In this document: piece by piece, positions 1 to 5,978 of the stretch
Position numbering within the stretch: position 1 is the first letter of the stretch
Layout of the letters: the number at the start of each line of letters is the position of its first letter
From: Methanobacteriota archaeon
Lineage (GTDB): Archaea > Thermoplasmatota > Poseidoniia > MGIII > CG-Epi1
NCBI GenBank assembly: GCA_002731905.1
Contig: PCBV01000042.1
Location: 5,244-12,494, forward strand
Direction of reading: 5' to 3'
DNA length: 7,251 bases
Notes under the pieces: model-generated
Told to the model about the DNA's origin: nothing
The model's database searches: none
The model's input: the letters and a program-made list of their open reading frames with translations, nothing else
Program-made: the position numbers and the translations under genes

Positions 1-395
1 ACCTTCTCGCCGTGCTCGATACAGAGATCCTCGAAATTAATCATCTGTGACTCGCGAATACCACGGTCTACGACGCGTGCCAGTTCGATAGCGGGCTCGC
101 GCGGTGGACCAGGCTCGAACTGTTCGGAAGCCAAGCACGCCAGTTCGGCGGTGGTGGTCATGCTGCCGCGCCCTGGTGAATCGGGGTAGGGTGTGCCAAC
201 TAGCAATTTGACGCCACACATCACCGTAGTGTCGCCTAGGCTGACACGAGATGACCCCTCAGCGGTACCGATGAGTCCGGTTTCAATGTTGACGTCTCGA
301 AACTCGTTCGTTCCGCGCCCGTCGGTACGCTTTCCCTGTGCGGCGAGCGTTTCGATGTGCCCGCGCATCAGGTTGGCGACCGTCGCGCCGCTCAT
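1..395 (-). CDS. rrp42: Exosome complex subunit Rrp42 (N-terminal part; cut by window edge)
   Basis: Non-catalytic RNase PH-fold subunit of the archaeal exosome. In the family it alternates with Rrp41 in a hexameric ring and helps bind RNA for phosphorolytic 3'-5' degradation and tailing in the cytoplasm. I translated the minus strand by hand: 131 complete codons starting [10 protein letters not shown], running off the left edge. Family hallmarks are [14 protein letters not shown] (residues 21-34), the [17 protein letters not shown] strand region (38-56), FEPGPP (93-98) and [14 protein letters not shown] (103-116), all as in archaeal Rrp42. The start ATG lies in an ATGA overlap with the rrp41 stop and has a GGAGGT Shine-Dalgarno 5 nt upstream, which fixes the start and implies translational coupling. 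The C-terminal half lies outside the window, so full length cannot be judged. Identity is very likely, from recalled family sequences. Confidence 0.95.
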   Translation of the reverse strand, partial: MSGATVANLMRGHIETLAAQGKRTDGRGTNEFRDVNIETGLIGTAEGSSRVSLGDTTVMCGVKLLVGTPYPDSPGRGSMTTTAELACLASEQFEPGPPREPAIELARVVDRGIRESQMINFEDLCIEHGEK

Positions 396-1117
396 GCACT
401 ACCTCCGTAGAGGTTGGCAAGTGCAGCACGCTGGATTTCGTAAACATCCATACAACCCTTGTAGGCTAGGTCGAACGCCTGCTCGAACTCGTCGGGTGTC
501 AGGTGACCATCCAGCTGTAGCAGTACCACCTCGCCCGTAGAAGGTACGATGGCGAGCGGCAGGTCCGCCTGCCCGTAGTTATCTTCCTCCTTGTTCAGGT
601 CGAGCACGACAGTGTCGCTCACCTTGCCTGCGGCGCAGGAGGGAATGATGTCGCGCATTGGGATGCCGGCGTCAGCCAGTGCAACTGAAGCCGCCGTGAG
701 TGCAGCGCAGCGCGTTCCGGCGTGTGCTTCAACGACCTGCATGTCTACTCGGATAGCGGCGCGTGGGAACAGCTCGACCATCACGACACGTTCCAAGGCT
801 TGGGACGTGATGTAGGAAATCTCGCTCGAGCGGCGGTCGTAGCCGGGTCGCTTCCGGTCGTTGACGCTAAAGGGCGCCATAGTGTAGCGCGCCTGAACGA
901 TGGCGCGGTCCTGCTGCTGCTTGTGGCGGGGGTGGCACTCGATGGGGCCGAAGACCCCGGCGTAGACCTTGTTGTTGCCCCACTCCAGATAGCATGAACC
1001 GTCAGCGCGGTTCAGCACTCCGGCTTCGATGCGCACTTCGCGCAGCTCGTCGGGTTTGCGGCCGTCAAGCCGCTTGCCATTTTTGATAAATTCGATGTCG
1101 CTGTTTCCTCCTGCCAT
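392..1117 (-). CDS. rrp41: Exosome complex catalytic subunit Rrp41
   Basis: Catalytic RNase PH-type subunit of the archaeal exosome, which degrades RNA 3'-5' with inorganic phosphate and can run in reverse to add tails. The protein has 241 residues, the usual archaeal length. Visible marks: [14 protein letters not shown] (residues 13-26), [11 protein letters not shown] (31-41), an arginine pair R95-R96 in [10 protein letters not shown] where the family binds phosphate and RNA, and EEDNYGQAD (177-185), whose D179 and D185 match the conserved catalytic and metal-binding acidic residues. The active site therefore looks intact. The start ATG follows the rrp4 stop by 4 nt, with GGAG 7 nt upstream; the stop overlaps the rrp42 start (ATGA). 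It should form the hexameric ring with Rrp42 and be capped by Rrp4, all encoded here. Nothing looks degenerate. Confidence 0.97.
   Translation of the reverse strand: MAGGNSDIEFIKNGKRLDGRKPDELREVRIEAGVLNRADGSCYLEWGNNKVYAGVFGPIECHPRHKQQQDRAIVQARYTMAPFSVNDRKRPGYDRRSSEISYITSQALERVVMVELFPRAAIRVDMQVVEAHAGTRCAALTAASVALADAGIPMRDIIPSCAAGKVSDTVVLDLNKEEDNYGQADLPLAIVPSTGEVVLLQLDGHLTPDEFEQAFDLAYKGCMDVYEIQRAALANLYGGSA
401..406 (-). promoter_or_regulatory. Shine-Dalgarno of rrp42 (GGAGGT)
   Basis: On the minus strand GGAGGT precedes the rrp42 ATG by 5 nt. It lies inside the last codons of rrp41 (the GGS of the LYGGSA C-terminus), so the tail of Rrp41 is constrained both as protein and as ribosome binding site. 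It supports the rrp42 start chosen. Confidence 0.8.
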
Positions 1118-1121
1118 GTTT

Positions 1122-1793
1122 TTACTCCAATAGTTTTTCGATTTTCTCCGTCAGCCCGCGGCTGGTTGCTTCGCGGGAAATAGTCTCAATTGCCTTCTGT
1201 GCGCGGGCAATCTGGTCTGGTTCACCATCTACCCATACTAAGCCGTTCTGGCCCACCTGGATGCGGCAATTGGTTCGCTCGCGAAGTAGTGTAATCATTG
1301 CGCCCTGTTTGCCAATCACTCGGCTTACGCGGGGTGGGGAAATGTAGATTATAGTGCCGGCGTAGAGCTTGCGGCAGTCGTCCTTCTTCAGGGTGACCTG
1401 GTGGCTGCCACTACCATCAACCATGTACACCTCGGCCAGCGCCGCGTCGCCAATGTTGATAAAACTCGCGGTATCGCCGAAGTCCACCTTCCAGTCTGTC
1501 TCGCTGTGGTGTAGCATCGAGTTCTGGAACGCGCCGATGTCCATACGCCAGAGTGAAGGACCGGTCTCGACGCAGACCGCGATGACCTTGTCACCAACAC
1601 GTGGGCTGTAGCGCCCCGCCAGCGGGTGTACGTTGACGTATCCGGAACTATCGTTCGGGAAGCCTAGTACGGCGGCGTGCGCCTCCCCATCACGACGGAA
1701 GGTTCCGGAGCCAGGCTTCTGGCTGTCTGCCAGTTTGTCGCCCGGCAGTAGGACAGACCTGCCGCGGGCTGCTTTAGATGAAGATTTTGTCAT
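1122..1793 (-). CDS. rrp4: Exosome RNA-binding cap subunit Rrp4 (S1 and KH domains)
   Basis: RNA-binding cap protein that sits on the Rrp41-Rrp42 ring and guides substrates into the channel. It has 223 residues, at the short end for archaeal Rrp4. Order of parts: a basic, Ser/Lys-rich N-terminal tail (1-12); the Rrp4 N-terminal domain with [10 protein letters not shown] (14-23) and GSGTFRRDG (28-36); an S1 domain (about 61-135) starting [13 protein letters not shown]; and a KH domain (about 145-210) with the RNA-binding GxxG loop GKQG at 161-164 in the usual Rrp4 setting [11 protein letters not shown]. The start ATG is preceded by AGGAGTGAT, a near-complete Shine-Dalgarno. The gene lies 104 bp after SBDS, the only loose junction in this gene run, and 4 nt before rrp41. 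Assignment is by motifs and context and is secure. Confidence 0.95.
   Translation of the reverse strand: MTKSSSKAARGRSVLLPGDKLADSQKPGSGTFRRDGEAHAAVLGFPNDSSGYVNVHPLAGRYSPRVGDKVIAVCVETGPSLWRMDIGAFQNSMLHHSETDWKVDFGDTASFINIGDAALAEVYMVDGSGSHQVTLKKDDCRKLYAGTIIYISPPRVSRVIGKQGAMITLLRERTNCRIQVGQNGLVWVDGEPDQIARAQKAIETISREATSRGLTEKIEKLLE
1125..1128 (-). promoter_or_regulatory. Shine-Dalgarno of rrp41 (GGAG) at the rrp4 stop
   Basis: GGAG on the minus strand lies directly before the rrp4 TAA stop and 7 nt before the rrp41 ATG. Ribosomes ending rrp4 would sit on the rrp41 initiation site, consistent with coupled translation of the two subunits. Confidence 0.6.
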
Positions 1794-1798
1794 AAGAA

Positions 1799-1807
1799 AT
1801 CACTCCT
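1799..1807 (-). promoter_or_regulatory. Strong Shine-Dalgarno of rrp4 (AGGAGTGAT)
   Basis: The minus strand reads AGGAGTGAT, one base short of the ideal AGGAGGTGAT, with 9 nt between GGAG and the rrp4 ATG. It is among the strongest ribosome binding sites in the window and fits independent initiation of rrp4, which unlike its neighbours is not coupled to an upstream stop codon. Confidence 0.7.
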
Positions 1808-1845
1808 CTGCTTACCTTGCGTGTGTCGGCGCGGACCTCGTGCGG

Positions 1846-1854
1846 TATTTGAAG
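1846..1854 (-). promoter_or_regulatory. Possible internal TATA element upstream of rrp4
   Basis: CTTCAAATA on the minus strand, in the SBDS-rrp4 spacer, is a loose match to an archaeal TATA box. Initiation about 25 nt downstream would give a leader of roughly 30 nt carrying the rrp4 Shine-Dalgarno. The match is weak and no clear purine-rich BRE precedes it, so it is only a candidate for a second promoter driving the exosome genes apart from psmA and SBDS. Confidence 0.2.
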
Positions 1855-1897
1855 CTTGGCCTGTTGGATCAACATCTCCATCGTCGTGGTGCAGCGA

Positions 1898-2590
1898 CTA
1901 AAGCTGCTTCGTCTCGGCCGTGCCGTGCGTCAGTGAGCCAATTCGGTCGAGTAAATCGCCATGCGCACCAGCCGCCAGTTCGAGCACCGCAATCCAGCTG
2001 CCGTCCGGCTGGTATTCTTCTTTGGTGATCGTGGCGAGTGCCTTCATGTCACCGTAGCACCGGCCAACATGTTGCGCCGGAATCCTGACAGCAACGCGCA
2101 TTTTTTCGAACGAAATCGGCAGTAGAGGTCGCAGCGCCTTCACCGCGCGTTCGACCTGTTGCTCTAGTTGCTCCAGCGGGTCGACCATGAATTTCGCCTC
2201 TGCTAGGGCATTTTCGATACGCTGTGGCGGGTGTGGCGTACTGGTCTGTGGATTCATCGCCGACGCGGCTATGTGCGCCACCAGCTGCTTGTGCCGGCGC
2301 TCAACTAGTGCCTTACGTTGCGCCGCGGTGAGTTGGATGTCTCCCCGCTCGAGGATGGTAGTGCAAACCGCCTCCAGCACGAGCGTTCCAAATGTTTCCT
2401 GCATCGCATCATCGCTGGCACGGTCTCCCTTGGCTGAGTCGCTCCAGACTCCTTCGGTCGCGAGCGCCTCGTCCCAGTCAATTTCGCCACTTTCACGGAA
2501 TTCCTGTGCCGCTTCAGGATCAATTAAAATTTCGAACTTGTGGCCACCGGACTCGAGGCGCGCGATTACCGCCTCGTCCAGCGAGACCAT
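1898..2590 (-). CDS. sbds: SBDS family ribosome maturation protein (archaeal Sdo1)
   Basis: Archaeal orthologue of the Shwachman-Bodian-Diamond protein. In eukaryotes it works with the GTPase EFL1 to release eIF6 from 60S subunits; the archaeal protein is presumed to act similarly on the large ribosomal subunit. From the ATG it has 230 residues, the usual archaeal length. Order: an N-terminal FYSH domain (about 1-88) starting [20 protein letters not shown], with the conserved KGDRAS at 54-59; a helical middle domain (about 89-160) with the PHPPQRIENALAEAKF block (119-134); and a ferredoxin-like C-terminal domain (about 161-230) with DGSWIAVLEL (196-205). A GTG lies one codon earlier (2593-2591), but the family begins MVSLD, so the ATG, which overlaps the psmA stop as TGATG, is preferred. 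It is coupled to psmA and followed by rrp4, the standard archaeal order. Confidence 0.95.
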   Translation of the reverse strand: MVSLDEAVIARLESGGHKFEILIDPEAAQEFRESGEIDWDEALATEGVWSDSAKGDRASDDAMQETFGTLVLEAVCTTILERGDIQLTAAQRKALVERRHKQLVAHIAASAMNPQTSTPHPPQRIENALAEAKFMVDPLEQLEQQVERAVKALRPLLPISFEKMRVAVRIPAQHVGRCYGDMKALATITKEEYQPDGSWIAVLELAAGAHGDLLDRIGSLTHGTAETKQL

Positions 2591-3303
2591 CACTTAACCT
2601 TGGCAACCGCCTTCTTCACCGCGTCCTGTGCGAGGGTGTGGAATTCCTCTTTCGCAGAGACAACTGCAATTTCGATGACCTCCGGCTTGAGTTTATGCTC
2701 ACTGGCAGCTGCCAGCGCTCTCAATCCGAGCGTGGTTGCCTGTGATTGCGTCATCCCGCTCTTGTAGTCCTTCTCGAAAACTTCCATTACTTCATTCCGC
2801 CCGGCCCCGATTCCGCCCGCCTTGTACGCCATCATCGCACCTGAGGGGTCGGTTTCGTACAGATGTGGTCCCGATTCATCGACACCCGCAATAATCAGTG
2901 CAGTCCCGAACGGTCGCACACCACCATATTGGGTGTAACTTTGCTTGAAGTCACAGAGCTTCTTGACCAGCGCTTCGACTGGAATTTTCTCATCGTAGTT
3001 AAAGGTGTTAACTTGACACTCGACACGCGCACGGTCGACCAACGCTCTCGCGTCCGCCACTAGTCCCGAGGTAGCGCAGCCAATGTGGCTGTCAATCTTG
3101 AACACTTTCTCGATTGACGCGGGCTCAATGAGTTTGGAACTAAGCCGTTTGTCGACAATTAGCACTACACCGTCCTTGAATTTGACACCGACTGTGGTGG
3201 TGCCACGCTTGACAGCTTCACGGGCGTACTCAACTTGGAAGAGCCGTCCATCGGGCGAAAAGACGGTGATGGCGCGGTCATACGCCATGTGGCCTGCCTG
3301 CAT
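2590..3303 (-). CDS. psmA: 20S proteasome subunit alpha
   Basis: Alpha subunit of the archaeal 20S proteasome. Seven copies form each outer ring, gate the entry channel and dock regulatory ATPases such as PAN or Cdc48; the beta subunits that cut protein are not encoded here. It has 237 residues. The N-terminal gate and H0 region [20 protein letters not shown] (7-26) is intact, including the YDR gating motif. Lys66 in SIEKVF and Gly80-Leu81 in SGLVADAR line up with the residues that form the docking pocket for HbYX tails in Thermoplasma. [11 protein letters not shown] and the ETDPSG segment are also typical. The start [10 protein letters not shown] mirrors the Thermoplasma MQQGQMAYDR, supporting the ATG at 3303. 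It is the first gene of the minus-strand operon. GGTGA lies 13 nt upstream, rather far; a nearly leaderless transcript is also possible. Confidence 0.97.
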   Translation of the reverse strand: MQAGHMAYDRAITVFSPDGRLFQVEYAREAVKRGTTTVGVKFKDGVVLIVDKRLSSKLIEPASIEKVFKIDSHIGCATSGLVADARALVDRARVECQVNTFNYDEKIPVEALVKKLCDFKQSYTQYGGVRPFGTALIIAGVDESGPHLYETDPSGAMMAYKAGGIGAGRNEVMEVFEKDYKSGMTQSQATTLGLRALAAASEHKLKPEVIEIAVVSAKEEFHTLAQDAVKKAVAKVK

Positions 3304-3333
3304 TGAAATCGTTGCGTCACCGTTGCTGGAGTG

Positions 3334-3342
3334 CTAAATAGG
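3334..3342. promoter_or_regulatory. Candidate TATA box in the 40-bp divergent psmA / PKD lipoprotein spacer
   Basis: The spacer holds CTAAATAGG on the plus strand, read as CCTATTTAG on the minus strand. On the minus strand it would place transcription start about 26 nt downstream, near 3311, leaving a short leader before the psmA ATG at 3303. Read on the plus strand, initiation would fall near 3364, downstream of the ATG at 3344 but upstream of an in-frame GTG at 3386. The same site could therefore serve either direction. Assignment rests only on its AT-rich match and spacing. Confidence 0.45.
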
Positions 3343-3343
3343 T

Positions 3344-4510
3344 ATGGTCGCGCACAATCCTTTAACACCATGCGGCTGCACCCGCGTGCGCCCTTTCCTA
3401 CAGCTCACCGTTCTCCTGCTGGTTGCCGGCTGCCTAGACGCCGGGCCAGGGATGCTGGATGGCGTTTCTATCACGTCGCCGGAGGGTGTTATTGAGGGTG
3501 ACCTGGCACAATTCTCTGCATCGGGTCTGCATCCAGCTGGCGCACATTACTACTGGGAGTTTGGGGATGGTAGTGGTGTGGTTGGGCAAGCAGTAACACA
3601 TGTCTACATCGATGAGGGCATCTACAGTGTGCAGCTAACCGTCGTGGCCCCGGATGGCGCGGCGGGCTCCGCCAGCACGACGGTTGAAATCCTGCACCGT
3701 AACGAGGCCCCAACCGCGAACGCCGGCCCCGGACAGGAGGCACGCGTACACGAGCAGCTACGCTTCGATGGCTCCAACTCTAGTGACCTCGAAGGCTCCC
3801 TTAATTGGACGTGGGATTTCGGCGACGGCATGATTGGTGTGGGTCCCCGCCCGTTCCACAATTACTCAATGCCCGGCAACTACTCCGTCACGCTGACTGT
3901 CACCGACAGCGAAGGGCTGAACGCGACGGCGACAACCTGGGCCGAGGTGCAGCTGCGACAGTATGCCGTTTCCTTCATTGAATTACAGCGATCATACTAC
4001 TACAGTGACACCACTCTGGAGGAGGCAACCACTACTTGGAGGGACCAGAACTCAACCCACAATCTAACTGCTGCCAGTTTCTTTCTCGTATGGCAAGATG
4101 AAACCTACAATTATAGGATTCCTATTACGAGAACCGATACTGGCATTCCTGTTCCTTTTCAGGATGATAATTTCACTCTTACTGCAACTGCTCCCCAGGG
4201 TGAGGGTGGTAGCCGCACTGGTGAAACAGGTCAACTCCTGCTGGAATTTTCCGATGTTAATTCAGTCCCTCCCCTGCCTGAAGTCGTGGAGGCAGAAAGT
4301 GAGGCCGCAGCTCTGGCTTGGCTACTGAGTCAAGGGTATACCCGCTCCACGGGCTGGGGCCCTTGGGAGATGGAAGTCACTTGCAATGACGCCCCTCCAG
4401 ATGATGGGATTACGGAGCTATATCTGACCGATGACGACCCTGGCAATGACTGGACACTAACTGTTACTTACACGTTCTACGAGGCGCGCGCCGTCGAAAT
4501 CCTAATCTGA
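3344..4510 (+). CDS. Probable PKD-domain surface lipoprotein with unrecognised C-terminal domain
   Basis: Probably a membrane-anchored cell-surface protein; its function is unknown. The 388-residue reading has a hydrophobic segment LQLTVLLLVAGC (19-30) ending in a lipobox, with Cys30 as likely lipidation site. Two PKD domains follow, about 41-117 (WEFGDG at 71-76) and 121-205 (WDFGDG at 157-162). PKD folds usually mediate binding or spacing on surface proteins. Residues 206-388 match nothing I recognise: a beta-strand-like stretch, a Glu/Ala helix near 313-330, then an acidic end with LTDDDPGNDW. Eight N-glycosylation sequons (N145, N154, N173, N179, N193, N236, N240, N276) fit export. The ATG at 3344 gives an unusually long 18-residue n-region; the in-frame GTG at 3386 would give a classic short signal peptide (MRPFLQLTVLLLVAGC) and may be the true start. 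The 3' end overlaps the convergent propeller gene by 9 bp. Base composition drops sharply near 4081-4200. Confidence 0.85.
   Translation: MVAHNPLTPCGCTRVRPFLQLTVLLLVAGCLDAGPGMLDGVSITSPEGVIEGDLAQFSASGLHPAGAHYYWEFGDGSGVVGQAVTHVYIDEGIYSVQLTVVAPDGAAGSASTTVEILHRNEAPTANAGPGQEARVHEQLRFDGSNSSDLEGSLNWTWDFGDGMIGVGPRPFHNYSMPGNYSVTLTVTDSEGLNATATTWAEVQLRQYAVSFIELQRSYYYSDTTLEEATTTWRDQNSTHNLTAASFFLVWQDETYNYRIPITRTDTGIPVPFQDDNFTLTATAPQGEGGSRTGETGQLLLEFSDVNSVPPLPEVVEAESEAAALAWLLSQGYTRSTGWGPWEMEVTCNDAPPDDGITELYLTDDDPGNDWTLTVTYTFYEARAVEILI
3959..4507 (+). other. Unassigned C-terminal domain of the PKD lipoprotein
   Basis: Residues 206-388 of the lipoprotein, after the second PKD domain. It begins YAVSFIELQRSYYYSDTT, continues with alternating hydrophobic strands (AASFFLVW, LLLEFSDV), a probable helix (EVVEAESEAAALAWLLSQGY), a GWGPWEMEVTC strand and an acidic DDDPGNDW loop, and ends in strands. 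It could be a ligand-binding beta-sandwich, but I cannot name a family. One cysteine (C347) is present and no transmembrane segment follows, so anchoring would depend on the N-terminal lipid. Confidence 0.5.
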
Positions 4511-5833
4511 ATCCAGTTCAAGCAGCTGCGCGAAATATTCAAGGGTATTGAGCGCAGGCTCGTACTGCGTGTCGCTGCGGTTGGCGGTGCGCAGCGGTTC
4601 GAACGCCTGCGTCACCGCTCCATCAACGTCGTCTGGGTTTGACTTCAGCGCCAAGTAGTAACGACATACAGCCAAGTTGTGCCAGGCGCGCGGTTCTGCC
4701 GGTTCGACTTCTGTAGCACGTTGGTAGTGCTCAAGTGCACGCGCCAGCCTGCCCTCCTTCCAAGCGATGTTCCCCAGTCGTAGGTAGTTGCGCACATCTC
4801 CCTGTACCACTTCGTGCGCGAACTCACGGAATTCGCCGCCTTCGCCAGCCCTTGGTGTGGAGGTTGCCCCCCCGCTCATTGACGTAGCCGGTTCCAGCCC
4901 ACTGGTATCGGGGGCGGGGGTGCCGAACATTCCAAAACCGAACATCGGTTCTGCGTTGGACTCTGTCGCCTGCTGCGGTAGAGCGGCCGTCGTCGGGGTG
5001 TCAAGCGCGTATGCTACCACCTCGCTGCCTGTGCCGACGGCCACCAGTGCCAGTCCCTCCGCAGCGCCAATCGCAGTGATTTCACCTCCAGGTCGTCTGC
5101 TGTCCTGTAGTTCGCCCTCGGCCGAGAGTCGGTATAGTTGCCCGTCGTGCGAGCCAGCTAGTGCCCCGCCATCATCGAGCACTGCTACCGAGCGCACGTA
5201 GCCGCCAGTCAGGTGGTTCCAGCGGTCTGCGCCTGAACCATCGAGGCAGTGGACGCTGCGGTCCCAGCCTCCTAGCAGCACTCGTTCACCGTCAGCGCTG
5301 ATGGCGGCATCCCAGAGCGAGTCGTCCCGCCTTTGCTGCCATTGTAGCCCCCCATCCTTGCCGAGGCAGAAGAGCAGTTCATCCCCACAAGCGACAACTT
5401 TCGTCGCAGAGTGGGCGATTCCTACGCCGACCATCGCGCGCGACGTTTCGTGTTCCCACACCATGATGCCTCCATCGGTGAAGAGAGCTACCGAGTCGCC
5501 AGTTCCCGCCACGAGGTGGTTGCCGGAAGGGTCCATCGCCAGTGACCAAATCGACTTGCCCAGCAGTTGTTCCCACTCTAGTTCGCCGTCGCCACTGAAC
5601 ATTCGCAGACGGCAGTCCTTGCTTCCCACTACCAGTCGGCTCCCGTCGCGCGAGACCGTCAGGCCGTGGATGCCCTCCCCTAACTGTTTCTGCCAGCGAA
5701 GCGCGCCATCGGGTCCCGCCACAGTGAGGTTCCCTTCACGGTCGCCCGCTGCTACCAGCGATCCGTCTGCTGGCACCGCCAGACAGAGCACAGGTCCCGG
5801 TAGTACCAGCCGGAATAAGGGGTGAGCAGTCAT
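4502..5833 (-). CDS. Seven-bladed WD40/PQQ-like beta-propeller fused to TPR repeats
   Basis: A 443-residue protein of unknown specific role, probably a scaffold or sensor. There is no signal peptide or membrane segment, so it is expected in the cytoplasm. Residues 13-278 form seven repeats of about 39 residues (starting near 13, 53, 93, 132, 171, 211 and 250), each with a pattern like SVAVxxDGxxLVAGxxDxxLxxxxxDGxLxW, as in WD40-like or PQQ-like propellers; seven blades would close a complete ring. A low-complexity Gly/Pro/Ser/Thr linker (about 279-335) contains MFGFGMFGTP. A C-terminal helical part (about 346-440) has one clear TPR, with LGNIAWKEGRLARALEHYQRA (352-372), and a second, longer one around AWHNLAVCRYYLALK (383-397). 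The ATG at 5833 lies at leaderless distance from a GATAAATAA box. The gene stands alone on its strand between two exported-protein genes; its 3' end overlaps the lipoprotein gene. Domain calls are firm, the function is not. Confidence 0.88.
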   Translation of the reverse strand: MTAHPLFRLVLPGPVLCLAVPADGSLVAAGDREGNLTVAGPDGALRWQKQLGEGIHGLTVSRDGSRLVVGSKDCRLRMFSGDGELEWEQLLGKSIWSLAMDPSGNHLVAGTGDSVALFTDGGIMVWEHETSRAMVGVGIAHSATKVVACGDELLFCLGKDGGLQWQQRRDDSLWDAAISADGERVLLGGWDRSVHCLDGSGADRWNHLTGGYVRSVAVLDDGGALAGSHDGQLYRLSAEGELQDSRRPGGEITAIGAAEGLALVAVGTGSEVVAYALDTPTTAALPQQATESNAEPMFGFGMFGTPAPDTSGLEPATSMSGGATSTPRAGEGGEFREFAHEVVQGDVRNYLRLGNIAWKEGRLARALEHYQRATEVEPAEPRAWHNLAVCRYYLALKSNPDDVDGAVTQAFEPLRTANRSDTQYEPALNTLEYFAQLLELDSD

Positions 5834-5857
5834 GCTGGCGAGCCGGGATTCCGCATG

Positions 5858-5866
5858 TTATTTATC
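5858..5866 (-). promoter_or_regulatory. Probable TATA box of the propeller-TPR gene
   Basis: The minus strand reads GATAAATAA, a good archaeal TATA-like element, centred about 29 nt upstream of the ATG at 5833. Initiation about 26 nt downstream would fall at or within a few bases of that ATG, so the mRNA would be leaderless. No Shine-Dalgarno is seen just before this ATG, which agrees. Confidence 0.6.
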
Positions 5867-5879
5867 GCTTCCCTCCGAA

Positions 5880-5903
5880 CAAATAAATTTAAATAAAGCA
5901 ATT
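5880..5903. promoter_or_regulatory. AT-rich core of the divergent spacer with 10-bp-spaced AAATAAA repeats
   Basis: This stretch is almost pure A/T within GC-rich DNA. It holds AAATAAA at 5881-5887 and again at 5891-5897, exactly one helical turn apart, around a palindromic ATTTAAAT. It lies between the divergent propeller and surface-protein genes. It may be an upstream promoter element, a second TATA region or a regulator or chromatin-protein site; the sequence does not say which. Confidence 0.4.
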
Positions 5904-5935
5904 CACACTCAAGCTCCCCGGTCAGAGCACCAATT

Positions 5936-5944
5936 CTTAATAGG
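5936..5944 (+). promoter_or_regulatory. Possible TATA-like element of the large surface-protein gene
   Basis: CTTAATAGG on the plus strand lies 43 bp before the ATG at 5979. Initiation about 26 nt downstream would start the mRNA near 5966, just before the GGTGA site. It differs by one base from CTAAATAGG upstream of the PKD lipoprotein gene. The match to a TATA box is moderate. Confidence 0.35.
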
Positions 5945-5966
5945 AGCAGGTTCATCTGGCGGGTAC

Positions 5967-5971
5967 GGTGA
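5967..5971 (+). promoter_or_regulatory. Shine-Dalgarno of the surface-protein gene (GGTGA)
   Basis: GGTGA lies 7 nt before the ATG at 5979, a normal spacing. It supports that ATG, or the adjacent ATG at 5982, over the internal Met14. Confidence 0.5.
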
Positions 5972-5978
5972 CGGTGTT

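Noticed and set aside
193..540. Plus-strand ORF of 115 codons opposite rrp42 and rrp41
   Set aside because: Its protein is Arg/Pro-rich and low in recognisable pattern, and both opposite-strand genes are secure conserved families.
1898..1920. Possible frameshift extending SBDS into the downstream spacer
   Set aside because: The SBDS C-terminus (THGTAETKQL) already ends where archaeal homologues end, so no missing part needs explaining.
1633..2028. Plus-strand ORF of 131 codons across the rrp4-SBDS junction
   Set aside because: It overlaps two well-supported minus-strand genes, shows no family motif and has no clear ribosome binding site.
2591..2593. GTG as the SBDS start, giving MMVSLD
   Set aside because: Family members begin MVSLD, and the adjacent ATG overlaps the psmA stop in the usual TGATG form.
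5831..5857. Eight-codon minus-strand ORF (MRNPGSPA) ending on the propeller-gene start as ATGA
   Set aside because: The GATAAATAA box places transcription start downstream of its ATG, so it would probably not be transcribed.
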